This document shows, in pieces, positions 7,857 to 16,622 of a DNA stretch of 64,000 bases (positions are counted from its first letter, which is position 1; each line of letters opens with the position of its first letter). Source of the stretch: SHVO01 sp041905525 (lineage in GTDB: Bacteria > Pseudomonadota > Alphaproteobacteria > Rhodospirillales > Rhodospirillaceae); the NCBI GenBank assembly GCA_041905525.1, contig JAYRKY010000019.1, positions 9,043-73,042 of the forward strand, given 5' to 3'. The notes below the pieces were generated by a model. The model was given only the letters and a program-made list of their open reading frames with translations, searched no databases and was not told where the DNA came from. A program made the translations under genes and the position numbers.

Positions 7857-8924
7857 ATGGCGGAGGACAAAGACGCAAAAACAGAAGAACCTACATCGAA
7901 GCGCCTGGGGAAGGCGCGCGAGGAAGGCGATATTCCTGTTTCACAGGAAGTCAAAAGCGTCGCGATGCTGGTGGGCGTGCTGATCGTCGTCGGTGTCCTG
8001 GGGCCCTGGGTCTCCAGCGATATGTCGCAGTATCTGCGCACCTTTATCGAGCGTCCTGAAACGATCTCCCTGGACAATGATTCCATCGGGCCGCTGTTTC
8101 TCCAGATCATTTGGCGGATCGGCGTCCTGCTGGCGTTTCCGGTCCTCGTTCTGATGATCGCGGCCTTCGTCGGGACGTTGATGCAAGTGGGCCTTGTCTA
8201 CACGCCCAAGAAGATCGCGCCGCGCATGGAGAACATCAGCCCCATCGCCGGGTTCCGCCGTCTGGTCTCGATGCAGTCCCTGGTCGAAGCCGGCAAGGCG
8301 ATCGTGAAGATCGTGCTGATCAGCGTCATGGTGGGACTCCTGATCGTCCCCACCATCGCCAGCCCGGACTGGTTGATGGGCCAGGACGTCAGAACCACCT
8401 TGCGGGATATCCACCATCTGATGGTGTTGATCCTGTTCCTGGTGGTGCTGGTGATCGGTGCGCTCGCGGCGGCCGACTACCTGTATCAAAACTGGTCACA
8501 CAAAGAAAAACTCAAGATGACCAAGCAGGAGGTCAAGGACGAGCATAAGGAGGCCGAAGGCGATCCGAAGGTGAAGGGCAAGATCCGCCAGCTTCGCCTC
8601 GAACGCCATCGCCACCGCATGATCGCCGCCGTCCAGAAAGCCTCCGTCGTCATCACCAACCCGACCCACTTCGCCGTCGCCCTCCAGTACGACGTCGACA
8701 GCATGGCCGCGCCGGTCGTGGTGGCAAAAGGTGTCGACTTCCTCGCCAAACGCATGCGCCAGGTGGCCGAGGCGAACGACGTGCCCATCGTTGAGAACCC
8801 GCCGCTTGCCCGCGCCCTCCATGCCGCCGTCGAGGTTGATCAGGAGATTCCGGCGGAGCACTATAAGGCTGTTGCCGAAGTCATCGGCTACGTCATGCGC
8901 CTGAAGGGCAAATTTGCAAAGTGA
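7857..8924 (+). CDS. flhB: flagellar export switch protein FlhB
   Basis: A 355-residue protein with four membrane helices and a cytoplasmic autocleavage domain. The N-terminus has the typical EDKDAKTEEPTSKRLGKAREEGDIP segment (shortened), and the cleavage site NPTH is present near residue 270 (VVITNPTHFAVALQYD). Cleavage between N and P switches export specificity from rod/hook to filament substrates. After NPTH comes KGVDFLAKRMRQVAEANDVPIVENPPLAR, also canonical. The region also holds a separate FlhB-C-like gene at 5139-5441, so the organism carries both a complete FlhB and a free C-terminal homologue. Confidence 0.97.
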   Translation: MAEDKDAKTEEPTSKRLGKAREEGDIPVSQEVKSVAMLVGVLIVVGVLGPWVSSDMSQYLRTFIERPETISLDNDSIGPLFLQIIWRIGVLLAFPVLVLMIAAFVGTLMQVGLVYTPKKIAPRMENISPIAGFRRLVSMQSLVEAGKAIVKIVLISVMVGLLIVPTIASPDWLMGQDVRTTLRDIHHLMVLILFLVVLVIGALAAADYLYQNWSHKEKLKMTKQEVKDEHKEAEGDPKVKGKIRQLRLERHRHRMIAAVQKASVVITNPTHFAVALQYDVDSMAAPVVVAKGVDFLAKRMRQVAEANDVPIVENPPLARALHAAVEVDQEIPAEHYKAVAEVIGYVMRLKGKFAK

Positions 8925-11283
8925 GACCACTTTGGTCGCGGCCGTCATCGCCGGCGTCCTCGTCTTGCTCGCGCTCATGGGCGTGATCTGGCGCGCCCGC
9001 AGGGCTCCCAAGCGCCGGATCGATTCACGTGTGCTCGAGATCCTGGTCGGATCTTCGGTCGCGCCGCGCCTGGTGACTTTGGGGGAAGGGCGCGTGGTCG
9101 CCGCCAACGCGCCCGCGCGCGAGTGGCTCGGGGATCTGCCGCCCCTGGAACTCCTCTCCCGCGATGCCGCGCGCGATTACGCGGGCGATGAGGCCGTCGC
9201 GCGCCTGCGCCAAGCGGCCATGACCAATCTCGGGGCGTCGGCCGAAGTCCCGCTTGAGGGCGAGACCGACGAAACCGAATGGTTCGACGTAACGGTCCGG
9301 CCGCTCGGCGAGGGCTATCTCCTGTGGGACGCGGTCGACATCACGGCCCGGCGTACCATCACCGACATCTTGAATCAGGAACGTCAGGACCTCGCCGATT
9401 TTCTCTATTTGCTGCCGGGCGGCATTTATTCCGTCGACGTGGATGGCGGCTTCCGCTTTGTGAACCAGCGCTTCGCCGACTGGCTCGGCTACCACATCGA
9501 TGAGCTTACGGCGCTGAAGTTGGACGACATCATCGCCGGTACAAACCGCCCTCAGCCGGATGGCGAATGGCAAGGCGAAGTGCATTTCAAGTCGCGCACA
9601 GGCGAAACGGTGACGGCCCTTGTGCTTCAGTCCACCTACGACGACGCCGGGGTTACGCGCACGCGCACCCTGGTGGTGCGCGACGGTATGCGGCGCGAAC
9701 CGGCCGGCGCGTCGGGGCGGATTGCCTACGAGCGGTTCCGGGCGCTCTTCGATGCGGCGCCGGTGGCCATCGCGATCACCGACGCCGACGCGATCATCGT
9801 CGATTGCAACCGCGCCTTCGAGAAACTGACGGACCAGCCGCGTGCGGGCCTCATCGGCAGCCCGCTCTTGGAGCGTGTCGTCGCGGAAGACCGCCGCACG
9901 TTCGCGGGCGAACTCGATCGCGTTCTCGATGGCGAGAGTGAAGGCAGCCATGTCGATGTGCGCGTCACCGGCACAGGGGTTGCGCAAACGTCCGTGTTCG
10001 TCGGACCGATGTCGGCCCCCGGCGATCGCCAGATCGAAGGCGTCGTCGCGCACTTCATCGACGTCACCGAACAGAAGGAACTCGAGGTCCAATTCGCTCA
10101 AGCCCAGAAGATGCAGGCCATGGGCCAGCTCGCGGGCGGCGTGGCCCACGACTTCAACAATCTGCTGACCGCGATGATCGGCTTCTGCGATCTCCTCTTG
10201 CAGCGTCACGGCGCGGGGGACCCGTCCTTCGCCGACATTATGCAGATCAAGCAGAACGCCAACCGCGCCGCGAACCTGGTGCGCCAGTTGCTGGCGTTCT
10301 CGCGCAAGCAGCCGCTGCAGCCCAAGGATCTCAATATCACCGATGCGCTGATGGAGCTCTCCCACCTCCTGACGCGCCTCATTGGCGAGTCCATCGAGTT
10401 CAAGCTGATCCATGGCCGCGATCTCGGACTTGTGCGCGTGGATCCGGGCCAGTTCGACCAGATGATCATCAATCTCGCCGTGAATGCGCGTGACGCCATG
10501 CCCGGCGGCGGGACGCTGACGATCACCACCGGCACCGAGGTGTTCGATCAGCCCACGCAGCTCGGCGCCGAACAGGTGCCGGCCGGCCGCTATATCTGCA
10601 TCTCGGTCGCCGACACCGGGACGGGTATTCCGCCTGAGAATCTGGGACGCATTTTCGAGCCGTTCTTCTCCACCAAGAAGGAAATCCCCGGGGCGGGCAC
10701 GGGACTCGGTCTCGCAACGGTCTACGGGATCGTGCGCCAGACAGGTGGGTTCATCCTGGTCGATTCCTCGCCGGGCAAGGGCGCGACCTTCTCGATCTAT
10801 CTTCCGCGCGCGACGCCGGAAGTCGAAGACGCCGAAGCGGCGGCTGCCTCGCAGCGGGCGAAGGCCGCGGCGGCGAAGGTGGCCGCGGTCGATGTCGAGA
10901 CCGCCGACCTTGCCGGTCACGGCACGATCCTCCTGGTCGAAGATGAAGACGCCGTGCGCGTCTTCGCCGCCCGCGCCCTGAAAGCCAAAGGCTATAAGGT
11001 GCTCGAGGCGCGGACGGGCGAGCAGGCCCTGGACATCTTGCGCGATACCACCGGCGTCAACCTCATGATCACCGACATGATGATGCCCGGCATGGACGGC
11101 GGCACGCTCGCCAGGCTCATTCGGGTCGAACGGCCGGAAATCCGGATCATCGTCATTTCGGGGTACTCGGAAGAGGTCGCCCGCGGGGACATCGTCGATA
11201 CCGCGGATTTCCATTTCCTGCCGAAACCATTTTCACTGGGCCAGTTGGCGAGTAAGGTGAAGGAAGTTCTCGCCGGAGCCTGA
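8914..11283 (+). CDS. cckA: CckA hybrid sensor histidine kinase/phosphatase
   Basis: A 789-residue hybrid kinase. It starts at a TTG (8914) overlapping flhB by 11 bases. One membrane helix is visible at the N-terminus (VAAVIAGVLVLLALMGVIW), followed by PAS-like sensor domains up to about residue 385. The dimerisation box is MGQLAGGVAHDFNNLLTAMI with phospho-accepting His at residue 412. N and G boxes (NLAVNARDAMPGG, GTGLGLATVYG) follow, and a C-terminal receiver has its Asp at residue 721 in LMITDMMMPGMDG. This arrangement and the H-box text match CckA, which drives phosphate to or from CtrA via ChpT. Its place after flhB agrees with other alphaproteobacteria. Confidence 0.94.
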   Translation: MQSETTLVAAVIAGVLVLLALMGVIWRARRAPKRRIDSRVLEILVGSSVAPRLVTLGEGRVVAANAPAREWLGDLPPLELLSRDAARDYAGDEAVARLRQAAMTNLGASAEVPLEGETDETEWFDVTVRPLGEGYLLWDAVDITARRTITDILNQERQDLADFLYLLPGGIYSVDVDGGFRFVNQRFADWLGYHIDELTALKLDDIIAGTNRPQPDGEWQGEVHFKSRTGETVTALVLQSTYDDAGVTRTRTLVVRDGMRREPAGASGRIAYERFRALFDAAPVAIAITDADAIIVDCNRAFEKLTDQPRAGLIGSPLLERVVAEDRRTFAGELDRVLDGESEGSHVDVRVTGTGVAQTSVFVGPMSAPGDRQIEGVVAHFIDVTEQKELEVQFAQAQKMQAMGQLAGGVAHDFNNLLTAMIGFCDLLLQRHGAGDPSFADIMQIKQNANRAANLVRQLLAFSRKQPLQPKDLNITDALMELSHLLTRLIGESIEFKLIHGRDLGLVRVDPGQFDQMIINLAVNARDAMPGGGTLTITTGTEVFDQPTQLGAEQVPAGRYICISVADTGTGIPPENLGRIFEPFFSTKKEIPGAGTGLGLATVYGIVRQTGGFILVDSSPGKGATFSIYLPRATPEVEDAEAAAASQRAKAAAAKVAAVDVETADLAGHGTILLVEDEDAVRVFAARALKAKGYKVLEARTGEQALDILRDTTGVNLMITDMMMPGMDGGTLARLIRVERPEIRIIVISGYSEEVARGDIVDTADFHFLPKPFSLGQLASKVKEVLAGA

Positions 11284-11290
11284 GGGCCGC

Positions 11291-11689
11291 ATGCCGAAGC
11301 TTCCTATCCCCATCGAGTCCTTTCCGCGCCGGATCGTTCCGGCAGGTGAGATTGTCTTCTTCGAAGGCCAGCCCGGCGACACCGCCTACGTCATTCTCAA
11401 GGGCGAAGTCGAAGTCGCCGCCCAGGGGGACTCCGAGACGCGGGTGGTGAACCGCATGAAGGCCGGGGAGATCTTCGGCGAAATCGCGCTCCTGCGGCCG
11501 GACGGCAAGCGAACGGCGACCGTCGTTTCCCGGGGGGGATGCGAACTCCTGGTCGTCGACCGCAAGTTCTTCGACGACGCCATGAACAATGCCGACCCAC
11601 TCCTCCGCTACGTCATCGGGCTGCTCTGCGAACGCCTGATCAACCTGACCGGCCGGGTGGCTCAGAAAGGCTTCGGCGACGACGCTTAA
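11291..11689 (+). CDS. single-domain cyclic-nucleotide-binding protein
   Basis: A 132-residue protein that is almost only a cNMP-binding beta-barrel. It has the phosphate-binding cassette in the form AGEIFGEIALLRPDGKRTATVV (shortened), equal to the FGExAL…RxAT motif of CRP and PKA regulatory domains. No DNA-binding helix-turn-helix follows, so it is not a CRP-type regulator. It starts seven bases after cckA and probably belongs to the flagellar/cckA operon. It may sense cAMP or c-di-GMP-like ligands or serve as a subunit; that part is inference. Confidence 0.85.
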   Translation: MPKLPIPIESFPRRIVPAGEIVFFEGQPGDTAYVILKGEVEVAAQGDSETRVVNRMKAGEIFGEIALLRPDGKRTATVVSRGGCELLVVDRKFFDDAMNNADPLLRYVIGLLCERLINLTGRVAQKGFGDDA

Positions 11690-11814
11690 GGGCAGGCCGA
11701 CGCCCCCTGCCAAACTCAATCTAAAAGGAGAACTGTTGCGATCAGACAACGTGTCCGGGCGCAGTTCTTCCGTCTATCCCCTTGTAATTAAACAAGTCGA
11801 GCATCGCTGCGCGA

Positions 11815-11829
11815 GTTCGTTTTTTGTTC
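11815..11829. promoter_or_regulatory. LexA (SOS) box, GTTC-N7-GTTC, upstream of recA
   Basis: Two GTTC elements separated by exactly seven bases match the alphaproteobacterial LexA operator, a direct repeat. It lies about 100 bases before the recA start in an AT-rich tract (11820-11860) that probably contains the promoter. DNA damage would therefore induce recA through LexA cleavage. Confidence 0.85.
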
Positions 11830-11927
11830 TATTTTATTCTTGTGCGTGAGAACAAAAGATGTACACTCTGGCTTCAGGACGCGATTGAACGCCCGGGAAA
11901 ATCTGAATAGACACAGGGGAGTCACCA

Positions 11928-13001
11928 ATGCCCGCCGATGCCGCCCTCCGCCTCGTAGAAAGAGATTCAATGGATAAGAATAAGGCCCTTGAGGCTGCCG
12001 TTACTCAGATCGAACGTTCCTTCGGGAAGGGCTCGATCATGCGCCTGGGCCAGAACGACGCGGCGGTGGAAATCGCTGCGGTCTCGACCGGCTCGCTCGG
12101 CCTCGATCTGGCCCTCGGGATCGGCGGCCTGCCGAAAGGCCGAATCATCGAAATCTACGGCCCGGAAAGCTCGGGTAAAACGACCCTCGCGCTGCATGTG
12201 ATCGCCGAAGCCCAGAAGACCGGCGGCACCTGCGCCTTCGTCGACGCCGAACATGCGCTCGATCCCGGTTATGCCCGCAAGCTGGGCGTCAATCTGGACG
12301 ATCTCCTCATCTCGCAGCCGGACGCCGGCGAACAGGCGCTCGAAATCGCCGATACGCTGGTGCGCTCCGGCGCCATTGACGTCCTCGTCGTGGACTCGGT
12401 CGCGGCGCTGACGCCGCGCGCCGAACTCGAGGGCGAAATGGGCGATTCCCATATGGGCCTCCAGGCCCGCCTGATGAGCCAGGCGCTGCGCAAGCTGACC
12501 GCGTCGGTCGCGCGCTCCAACACCCTCATCATCTTCATCAACCAGATCCGCATGAAGATCGGCGTGATGTTCGGCAATCCCGAAACCACCACCGGTGGGA
12601 ACGCGCTCAAATTCTACGCTTCGGTCCGTCTCGATATCCGCCGCATCGGCCAGATCAAGGACAAGGAAGATGTCGTCGGCAACCAGACCCGCGTGAAGGT
12701 GGTCAAGAACAAGGTCGCGCCTCCGTTCAAGGTGATCGAATTCGACATCATGTACGGCGAAGGCGTCTCGAAGACCGGGGAACTGCTCGATCTCGGCCAA
12801 AAGGCCGGCATCATCGAAAAGTCCGGGTCCTGGTTCTCCTATAACTCGGAGCGCATCGGTCAGGGGCGCGAGAACGCCAAGACTTTCCTGCGTGAGCATC
12901 CTGAACTCGCCGCCGAGATCGAGAAGAAGATCCGCGTCAACGCCGGCCTCCTGGCGGGCGCGATGGCGGCCGCTCCGGAAGACGGCGAAGACGACGAATA
13001 G
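11928..13001 (+). CDS. recA: recombinase RecA
   Basis: A 357-residue RecA. The Walker A motif is GPESSGKTTLAL (near residue 80) and Walker B lies in IDVLVVDSVAALTPRAELEGE (shortened). Loop L2 is the MFGNPETTTGGNALKFYASVR segment (shortened), which contacts DNA. The start at 11928 (MPADAALRLVERDSMDKNKAL) is preferred because many alphaproteobacterial RecA proteins carry a similar LRLVE…MDK leader, and a GGGGAG ribosome site precedes it. RecA drives strand exchange and stimulates LexA self-cleavage. It stands alone between its SOS box and a strong terminator. Confidence 0.98.
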   Translation: MPADAALRLVERDSMDKNKALEAAVTQIERSFGKGSIMRLGQNDAAVEIAAVSTGSLGLDLALGIGGLPKGRIIEIYGPESSGKTTLALHVIAEAQKTGGTCAFVDAEHALDPGYARKLGVNLDDLLISQPDAGEQALEIADTLVRSGAIDVLVVDSVAALTPRAELEGEMGDSHMGLQARLMSQALRKLTASVARSNTLIIFINQIRMKIGVMFGNPETTTGGNALKFYASVRLDIRRIGQIKDKEDVVGNQTRVKVVKNKVAPPFKVIEFDIMYGEGVSKTGELLDLGQKAGIIEKSGSWFSYNSERIGQGRENAKTFLREHPELAAEIEKKIRVNAGLLAGAMAAAPEDGEDDE

Positions 13002-13063
13002 CCAGCCGGCGCTGGCCTGATGATTTAGCCAACAATCCCCTCACTATCCCCTCCGTTGGCAAC

Positions 13064-13100
13064 ACGGGGTTCTGGAGCAGCCGGAACCCCGTCTTTTTTT
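13064..13100 (+). terminator. rho-independent terminator of recA
   Basis: A perfect 9-bp stem ACGGGGTTC / GAACCCCGT (13064-13072 and 13084-13092) with an 11-base loop is followed by C and seven Ts (13094-13100). It sits 60 bases after the recA stop. Confidence 0.9.
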
Positions 13101-13272
13101 GTGCTTTTCGCGCCCCATATAGGTCGGACGCGCCTTTGGCCGTTACGAGCGGGTTTCTGGACACTTCCGCGCCGGACAGGCTAAAAAGTGTTAACGTCGC
13201 ACGGCCGTTCCTGGCCTATAAGACGGCCCAGCCTGGCAATTTGGCCCCCGATCACTTGGACCTTTAATTCGC

Positions 13273-15942
13273 ATGTCGACGACGAAAGAAATTCGCACGG
13301 CCTTCTTGGACTTCTTCGCCCGGAACGGTCACACCATCGTGCCCTCGAGCCCGCTCGTGCCGCGTAACGATCCGTCGCTGATGTTCACGAACGCCGGCAT
13401 GGTTCAATTCAAGAACGTGTTCACCGGGGTCGAGACGCGTCCCTACAACCGCGCCACGACGTCCCAGAAGTGCGTCCGCGCCGGCGGCAAGCACAACGAT
13501 CTGGACAACGTGGGCTACACCGCCCGCCACCACACCTTCTTCGAGATGCTCGGCAACTTCTCCTTCGGTGACTACTTCAAGGAAGAAGCCATCCGGCTGG
13601 CGTGGGAACTGATCACCAAGGACTTTGCCATCGATAAGAAGCGCCTGATGGTAACCGTGCACTCCTCCGATGAAGAAGCCGCGGGCATCTGGGCGAAAAT
13701 TTCGGGCTTGTCGCAGGACAAGATCGTCCGGATCCCGACCAGCGACAACTTCTGGGCGATGGGCGACACCGGCCCCTGCGGCCCCTGCACGGAGATCTTC
13801 TACGACCACGGCGCCCATATTCCCGGCGGTCCTCCGGGATCCGCGGACGCGGACGGCGACCGCTTCATCGAGATCTGGAACAACGTGTTCATGCAGTTCG
13901 AGCAGGTTACGCCCACGGAGCGCATCAACCTGCCGAAGCCGTCCGTCGACACCGGCATGGGTCTCGAGCGCATTACCGCGCTTCTGCAAGGCACGCACGA
14001 CAACTACGAGATCGACCTCTTCAAGTCGCTGATCGCCGCGATCTCCTCGGCCGCGGGCACCGATCCCACCGGTCCGCACAAGGCCTCGCACCGCGTCATC
14101 GCGGATCACCTGCGCGCCTCGGGATTCCTCATCGCCGACGGCATTCTTCCGTCGAACGAAGGCCGCGGCTATGTGCTCCGCCGCATCATGCGCCGCGCGA
14201 TGCGTCACGCGCACATGATGGGCTGCAAAGATCCGCTGATGCATCGCCTCGTCCCCGCGCTCATCGCCGAGATGGGAAGCCAGTATCCGGAGCTCGAGCG
14301 CGCCCGCGCGCTGATCACCGAAACCCTGCTTCTCGAAGAGACACGCTTCAAGACGATGCTCGATCGCGGCCTGCGCCTGCTGGACGATGAAACGAAGACC
14401 TTGGGGACCGGCGCCCGGTTCTCCGGCGAAACCGCCTTTAAGCTCTACGACACCTACGGCTTTCCTCTCGATCTCACGCAGGACGCCTTGCGCAGCCGCG
14501 ACATTACGGTGGATGTCGAAGGGTTCAACGCCGCCATGGCCCGCCAGAAGGCTGAAGCCCGCAAGGCCTGGGCCGGCTCAGGCGAAGCCGCCACGGAAAA
14601 GGTGTGGTTTGACCTGCGCGAACAAGTCGGAGCCTCGGACTTCCTGGGCTACGCCACCGAGAGCGCGGAAGGCCGCATCGTCGCCCTCGTCGTCGACGGC
14701 CAGCCGGTGCGGGAAGCGACCAAAGGCCAGAAAGTCGCCCTCATCGCTAACCAAACGCCGTTTTACGGAGAGTCGGGCGGCCAGATCGGCGACACGGGCA
14801 CGATCGTTGTCGGCAACAAGGCGGTGATCGAGATCTCCGACACCCAAAAGAAGCTCGACGACATGCAGGTGCATTTTGGCACAGTGACCAAGGGCTCCGT
14901 CGTTGTCGGCGATGAAGCGCAGTTTCGTGTCAACGGCGAGCGCCGGACCGCAATCCGCGCGCATCACTCCGCCACGCACCTTCTGCACGCGGCGCTCCGC
15001 AAAGTCCTTGGCGAGCACGTGACCCAAAAAGGCTCAATGGTCGCCCAGGATCGCCTGCGCTTCGACATCAGCCACAACAAAGCGCTCTCGCCCGACGAGA
15101 TCCGCGTGGTCGAAGATCATGTGAACGCCGAAATCCGCGCCAACGAAGCGGTCACCACACGGCTGATGGCGCCGGAAGCTGCCGTTGAGGCGGGCGCGAT
15201 GGCGCTGTTCGGCGAAAAGTACGGCGAGGAAGTTCGCGTCGTTTCCATGGGCCGCATGAGCGATGCCGAGGCGCGCAATTACTCCGTCGAACTCTGCGGC
15301 GGGACCCACGTCTCCCGCACGGGAGACATCGGTCTGTTCAAGATTGTCAGCGAGTCCGCGGTCGCCGCGGGCGTGCGCCGTATCGAAGCCGTGACAGGGG
15401 CCTCCGCGGAAGCCTACGTGGCCGACGAAGAGCGTATGTTGAAAGAGGCGGCTGCCGTCCTCAGGGTCGGCCCGGCCGATCTCGCGACCCGCATCGCCGC
15501 GATGGTGGAGGAGCGGCGCAAGCTCGAACGCGAACTGTCGGACGTCCGTCGTAAGCTCGCGACCGGCGGCGGCGGCGGCGGAGCATCGGCGGCTCCCCAA
15601 GCAAAGACGATCAGCGGCATCGCGTTCTCGGGCCGAGTCCTCACCGATGTCCCGGGCAAGGACCTCAAAGGCATCGCCGACGAGATGAAGAAGCAGATCG
15701 GCTCCGGCGTCATCGCGCTGATCAGCACGATGGAAGGCAAAGCCAATGTGGTCGTCGGGGTGACCGACGATCTCGTCGGCAAGATCAGCGCCGTCGATCT
15801 CGTCCGCGCGGGATCGGCCGCAGTAGGCGGCAAGGGCGGGGGTGGCCGTCCCGATATGGCCCAGGCCGGCGGACCGGAAGGCGACAAGGCCGCGCAGGCG
15901 CTCGAGGCGATTGAGAGTCAGCTCGCGGCCATAGCTGCTTAA
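13273..15942 (+). CDS. alaS: alanyl-tRNA synthetase
   Basis: An 889-residue class II aminoacyl-tRNA synthetase. Motifs seen in order: the N-terminal catalytic domain with FLDFFARNGHTIVPSSPLVP and GKHNDLDNVGYTARHHTFFEMLGNFSFGDYF (shortened), then the editing domain with the zinc ligands in HHSATHLLHAALR and CGGTHVSRTGDIG. A C-Ala domain follows after a Gly-rich linker (GGGGGGASA, near residue 770). The C-terminal GGGGRPDMAQAGG motif is also present. It charges tRNA-Ala and clears mischarged Ser or Gly. The gene is monocistronic, as far as visible. Confidence 0.98.
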   Translation: MSTTKEIRTAFLDFFARNGHTIVPSSPLVPRNDPSLMFTNAGMVQFKNVFTGVETRPYNRATTSQKCVRAGGKHNDLDNVGYTARHHTFFEMLGNFSFGDYFKEEAIRLAWELITKDFAIDKKRLMVTVHSSDEEAAGIWAKISGLSQDKIVRIPTSDNFWAMGDTGPCGPCTEIFYDHGAHIPGGPPGSADADGDRFIEIWNNVFMQFEQVTPTERINLPKPSVDTGMGLERITALLQGTHDNYEIDLFKSLIAAISSAAGTDPTGPHKASHRVIADHLRASGFLIADGILPSNEGRGYVLRRIMRRAMRHAHMMGCKDPLMHRLVPALIAEMGSQYPELERARALITETLLLEETRFKTMLDRGLRLLDDETKTLGTGARFSGETAFKLYDTYGFPLDLTQDALRSRDITVDVEGFNAAMARQKAEARKAWAGSGEAATEKVWFDLREQVGASDFLGYATESAEGRIVALVVDGQPVREATKGQKVALIANQTPFYGESGGQIGDTGTIVVGNKAVIEISDTQKKLDDMQVHFGTVTKGSVVVGDEAQFRVNGERRTAIRAHHSATHLLHAALRKVLGEHVTQKGSMVAQDRLRFDISHNKALSPDEIRVVEDHVNAEIRANEAVTTRLMAPEAAVEAGAMALFGEKYGEEVRVVSMGRMSDAEARNYSVELCGGTHVSRTGDIGLFKIVSESAVAAGVRRIEAVTGASAEAYVADEERMLKEAAAVLRVGPADLATRIAAMVEERRKLERELSDVRRKLATGGGGGGASAAPQAKTISGIAFSGRVLTDVPGKDLKGIADEMKKQIGSGVIALISTMEGKANVVVGVTDDLVGKISAVDLVRAGSAAVGGKGGGGRPDMAQAGGPEGDKAAQALEAIESQLAAIAA

Positions 15943-15958
15943 TTAATCATTTCAATGA

Positions 15959-16062
15959 GTTGCGCTGCGCCATGATTTTTGTGTGCAGCGCACCATTTTT
16001 CCTTGACCCGAGGCCCCTTCGCGCCTATCTTGTGTGCAATGCAGCATAACGTTGCGCTGCAA
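15959..16062. promoter_or_regulatory. TGC-rich operator cluster before the phasin gene (PhaR-like)
   Basis: Four related motifs flank and overlap the promoter: GTTGCGCTGCGC (15959-15970), GTGTGCAGCGCA (15981-15992), TGCAATGCAGCA (16035-16046, across the expected transcription start) and TTGCGCTGCAA (16052-16062). PhaR repressors of phasin genes bind TGC-containing repeats at such positions in other alphaproteobacteria. Identification with PhaR is inference from motif type and gene context. Confidence 0.5.
16003..16031 (+). promoter_or_regulatory. sigma-70-type promoter of the phasin gene
   Basis: TTGACC (16003-16008), a 17-base spacer and TATCTT (16026-16031) form a near-consensus promoter ending about 110 bases before the phasin start. 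It is embedded in a cluster of TGC/GCA-rich motifs described in the next entry. Confidence 0.7.
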
Positions 16063-16140
16063 GAAAGAGAAATGGCTCGGCCCTCAGGGACGTTTACGGA
16101 CCGATCCTCTTGATCCGTCAAACAACAAGGAATGAAAAAA

Positions 16141-16485
16141 ATGACCTCCTACTCTGATATCGCCGCCTGGGGCCAGGACGGCATCGAAAGCATCGTCAAG
16201 GCGAACACGGCCGCCGTGAAGGGCTTTGAAACCCTCGCGAAGCATTTCGTCGAGCTGACTGGCAAGACCTACGAAAACTCCGTCGAAGCGGGCAAGAAGC
16301 TCGCCGCCGCCAAGAACGTCTCGGATCTGTTCCAGATCCAGACCAAGCTGGCGCAGGACTCGTTCACCGCGTTCGTCGAAGAAGGCAAGACGGTCTCTGA
16401 ACTCGCGACCGAAATCTTCACCGACGTCACCGCGCCGCTGACCCCGAAGTTCGCGAAGCCGGCGACCGTAAAGAAAGCTGCCTAA
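16141..16485 (+). CDS. phasin family protein
   Basis: A 114-residue helical protein (MTSYSDIAAWGQDGIESIVKANTAAVKGFETLAKHF…). Phasins coat polyhydroxyalkanoate granules and affect their number and size. The pattern of an amphipathic helix with regularly spaced Ala and the segment VSDLFQIQTKLAQDSFTAFVEEGKTVSEL (shortened) matches the phasin-2-type family. The start at 16141 gives a 9-base spacing from AAGGA, whereas the upstream in-frame ATG at 16132 sits directly on it. Expression is probably repressed by a PhaR-type regulator through the TGC-rich operators. The C-terminus ends KPATVKKAA, the Lys/Ala tail common in phasins. Confidence 0.88.
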   Translation: MTSYSDIAAWGQDGIESIVKANTAAVKGFETLAKHFVELTGKTYENSVEAGKKLAAAKNVSDLFQIQTKLAQDSFTAFVEEGKTVSELATEIFTDVTAPLTPKFAKPATVKKAA

Positions 16486-16519
16486 GATCCTCCCCCTTCG
16501 TGGAATAGGCAGACTCTAG

Positions 16520-16554
16520 AAAAGCCTGGATGGTCCTCCCCCATCCAGGCTTTT
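16520..16554 (+). terminator. terminator-like hairpin after the phasin gene with loop TCCTCCC
   Basis: A perfect 14-bp stem (AAAAGCCTGGATGG, 16520-16533, with its complement at 16541-16554) closes the 7-base loop TCCTCCC. The stem ends in TTTT, so it can end transcription. A further unpaired TCCTCCC lies at 16488-16494 just after the phasin stop. The loop is complementary to Shine-Dalgarno sequences and recurs in two hairpins near 34.9 kb. Confidence 0.8.
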
Positions 16555-16622
16555 CGCCGTTTATGGGCCGGGCTCCGTGTACTATAGGCACGGCTCCGCT
16601 CCGCTTTCGTTAGGGAGATTCC

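Noticed and set aside
9025..11214. 729-codon minus-strand frame opposite cckA
   Set aside because: It is a GC-driven shadow of cckA; the composition is His/Arg/Asp-rich with no motifs, while cckA has a full set.
15520..15600. Gly codon run in alaS as a frameshift or repeat insertion
   Set aside because: The run codes for a short Gly linker before the C-Ala domain and the frame stays open on both sides.
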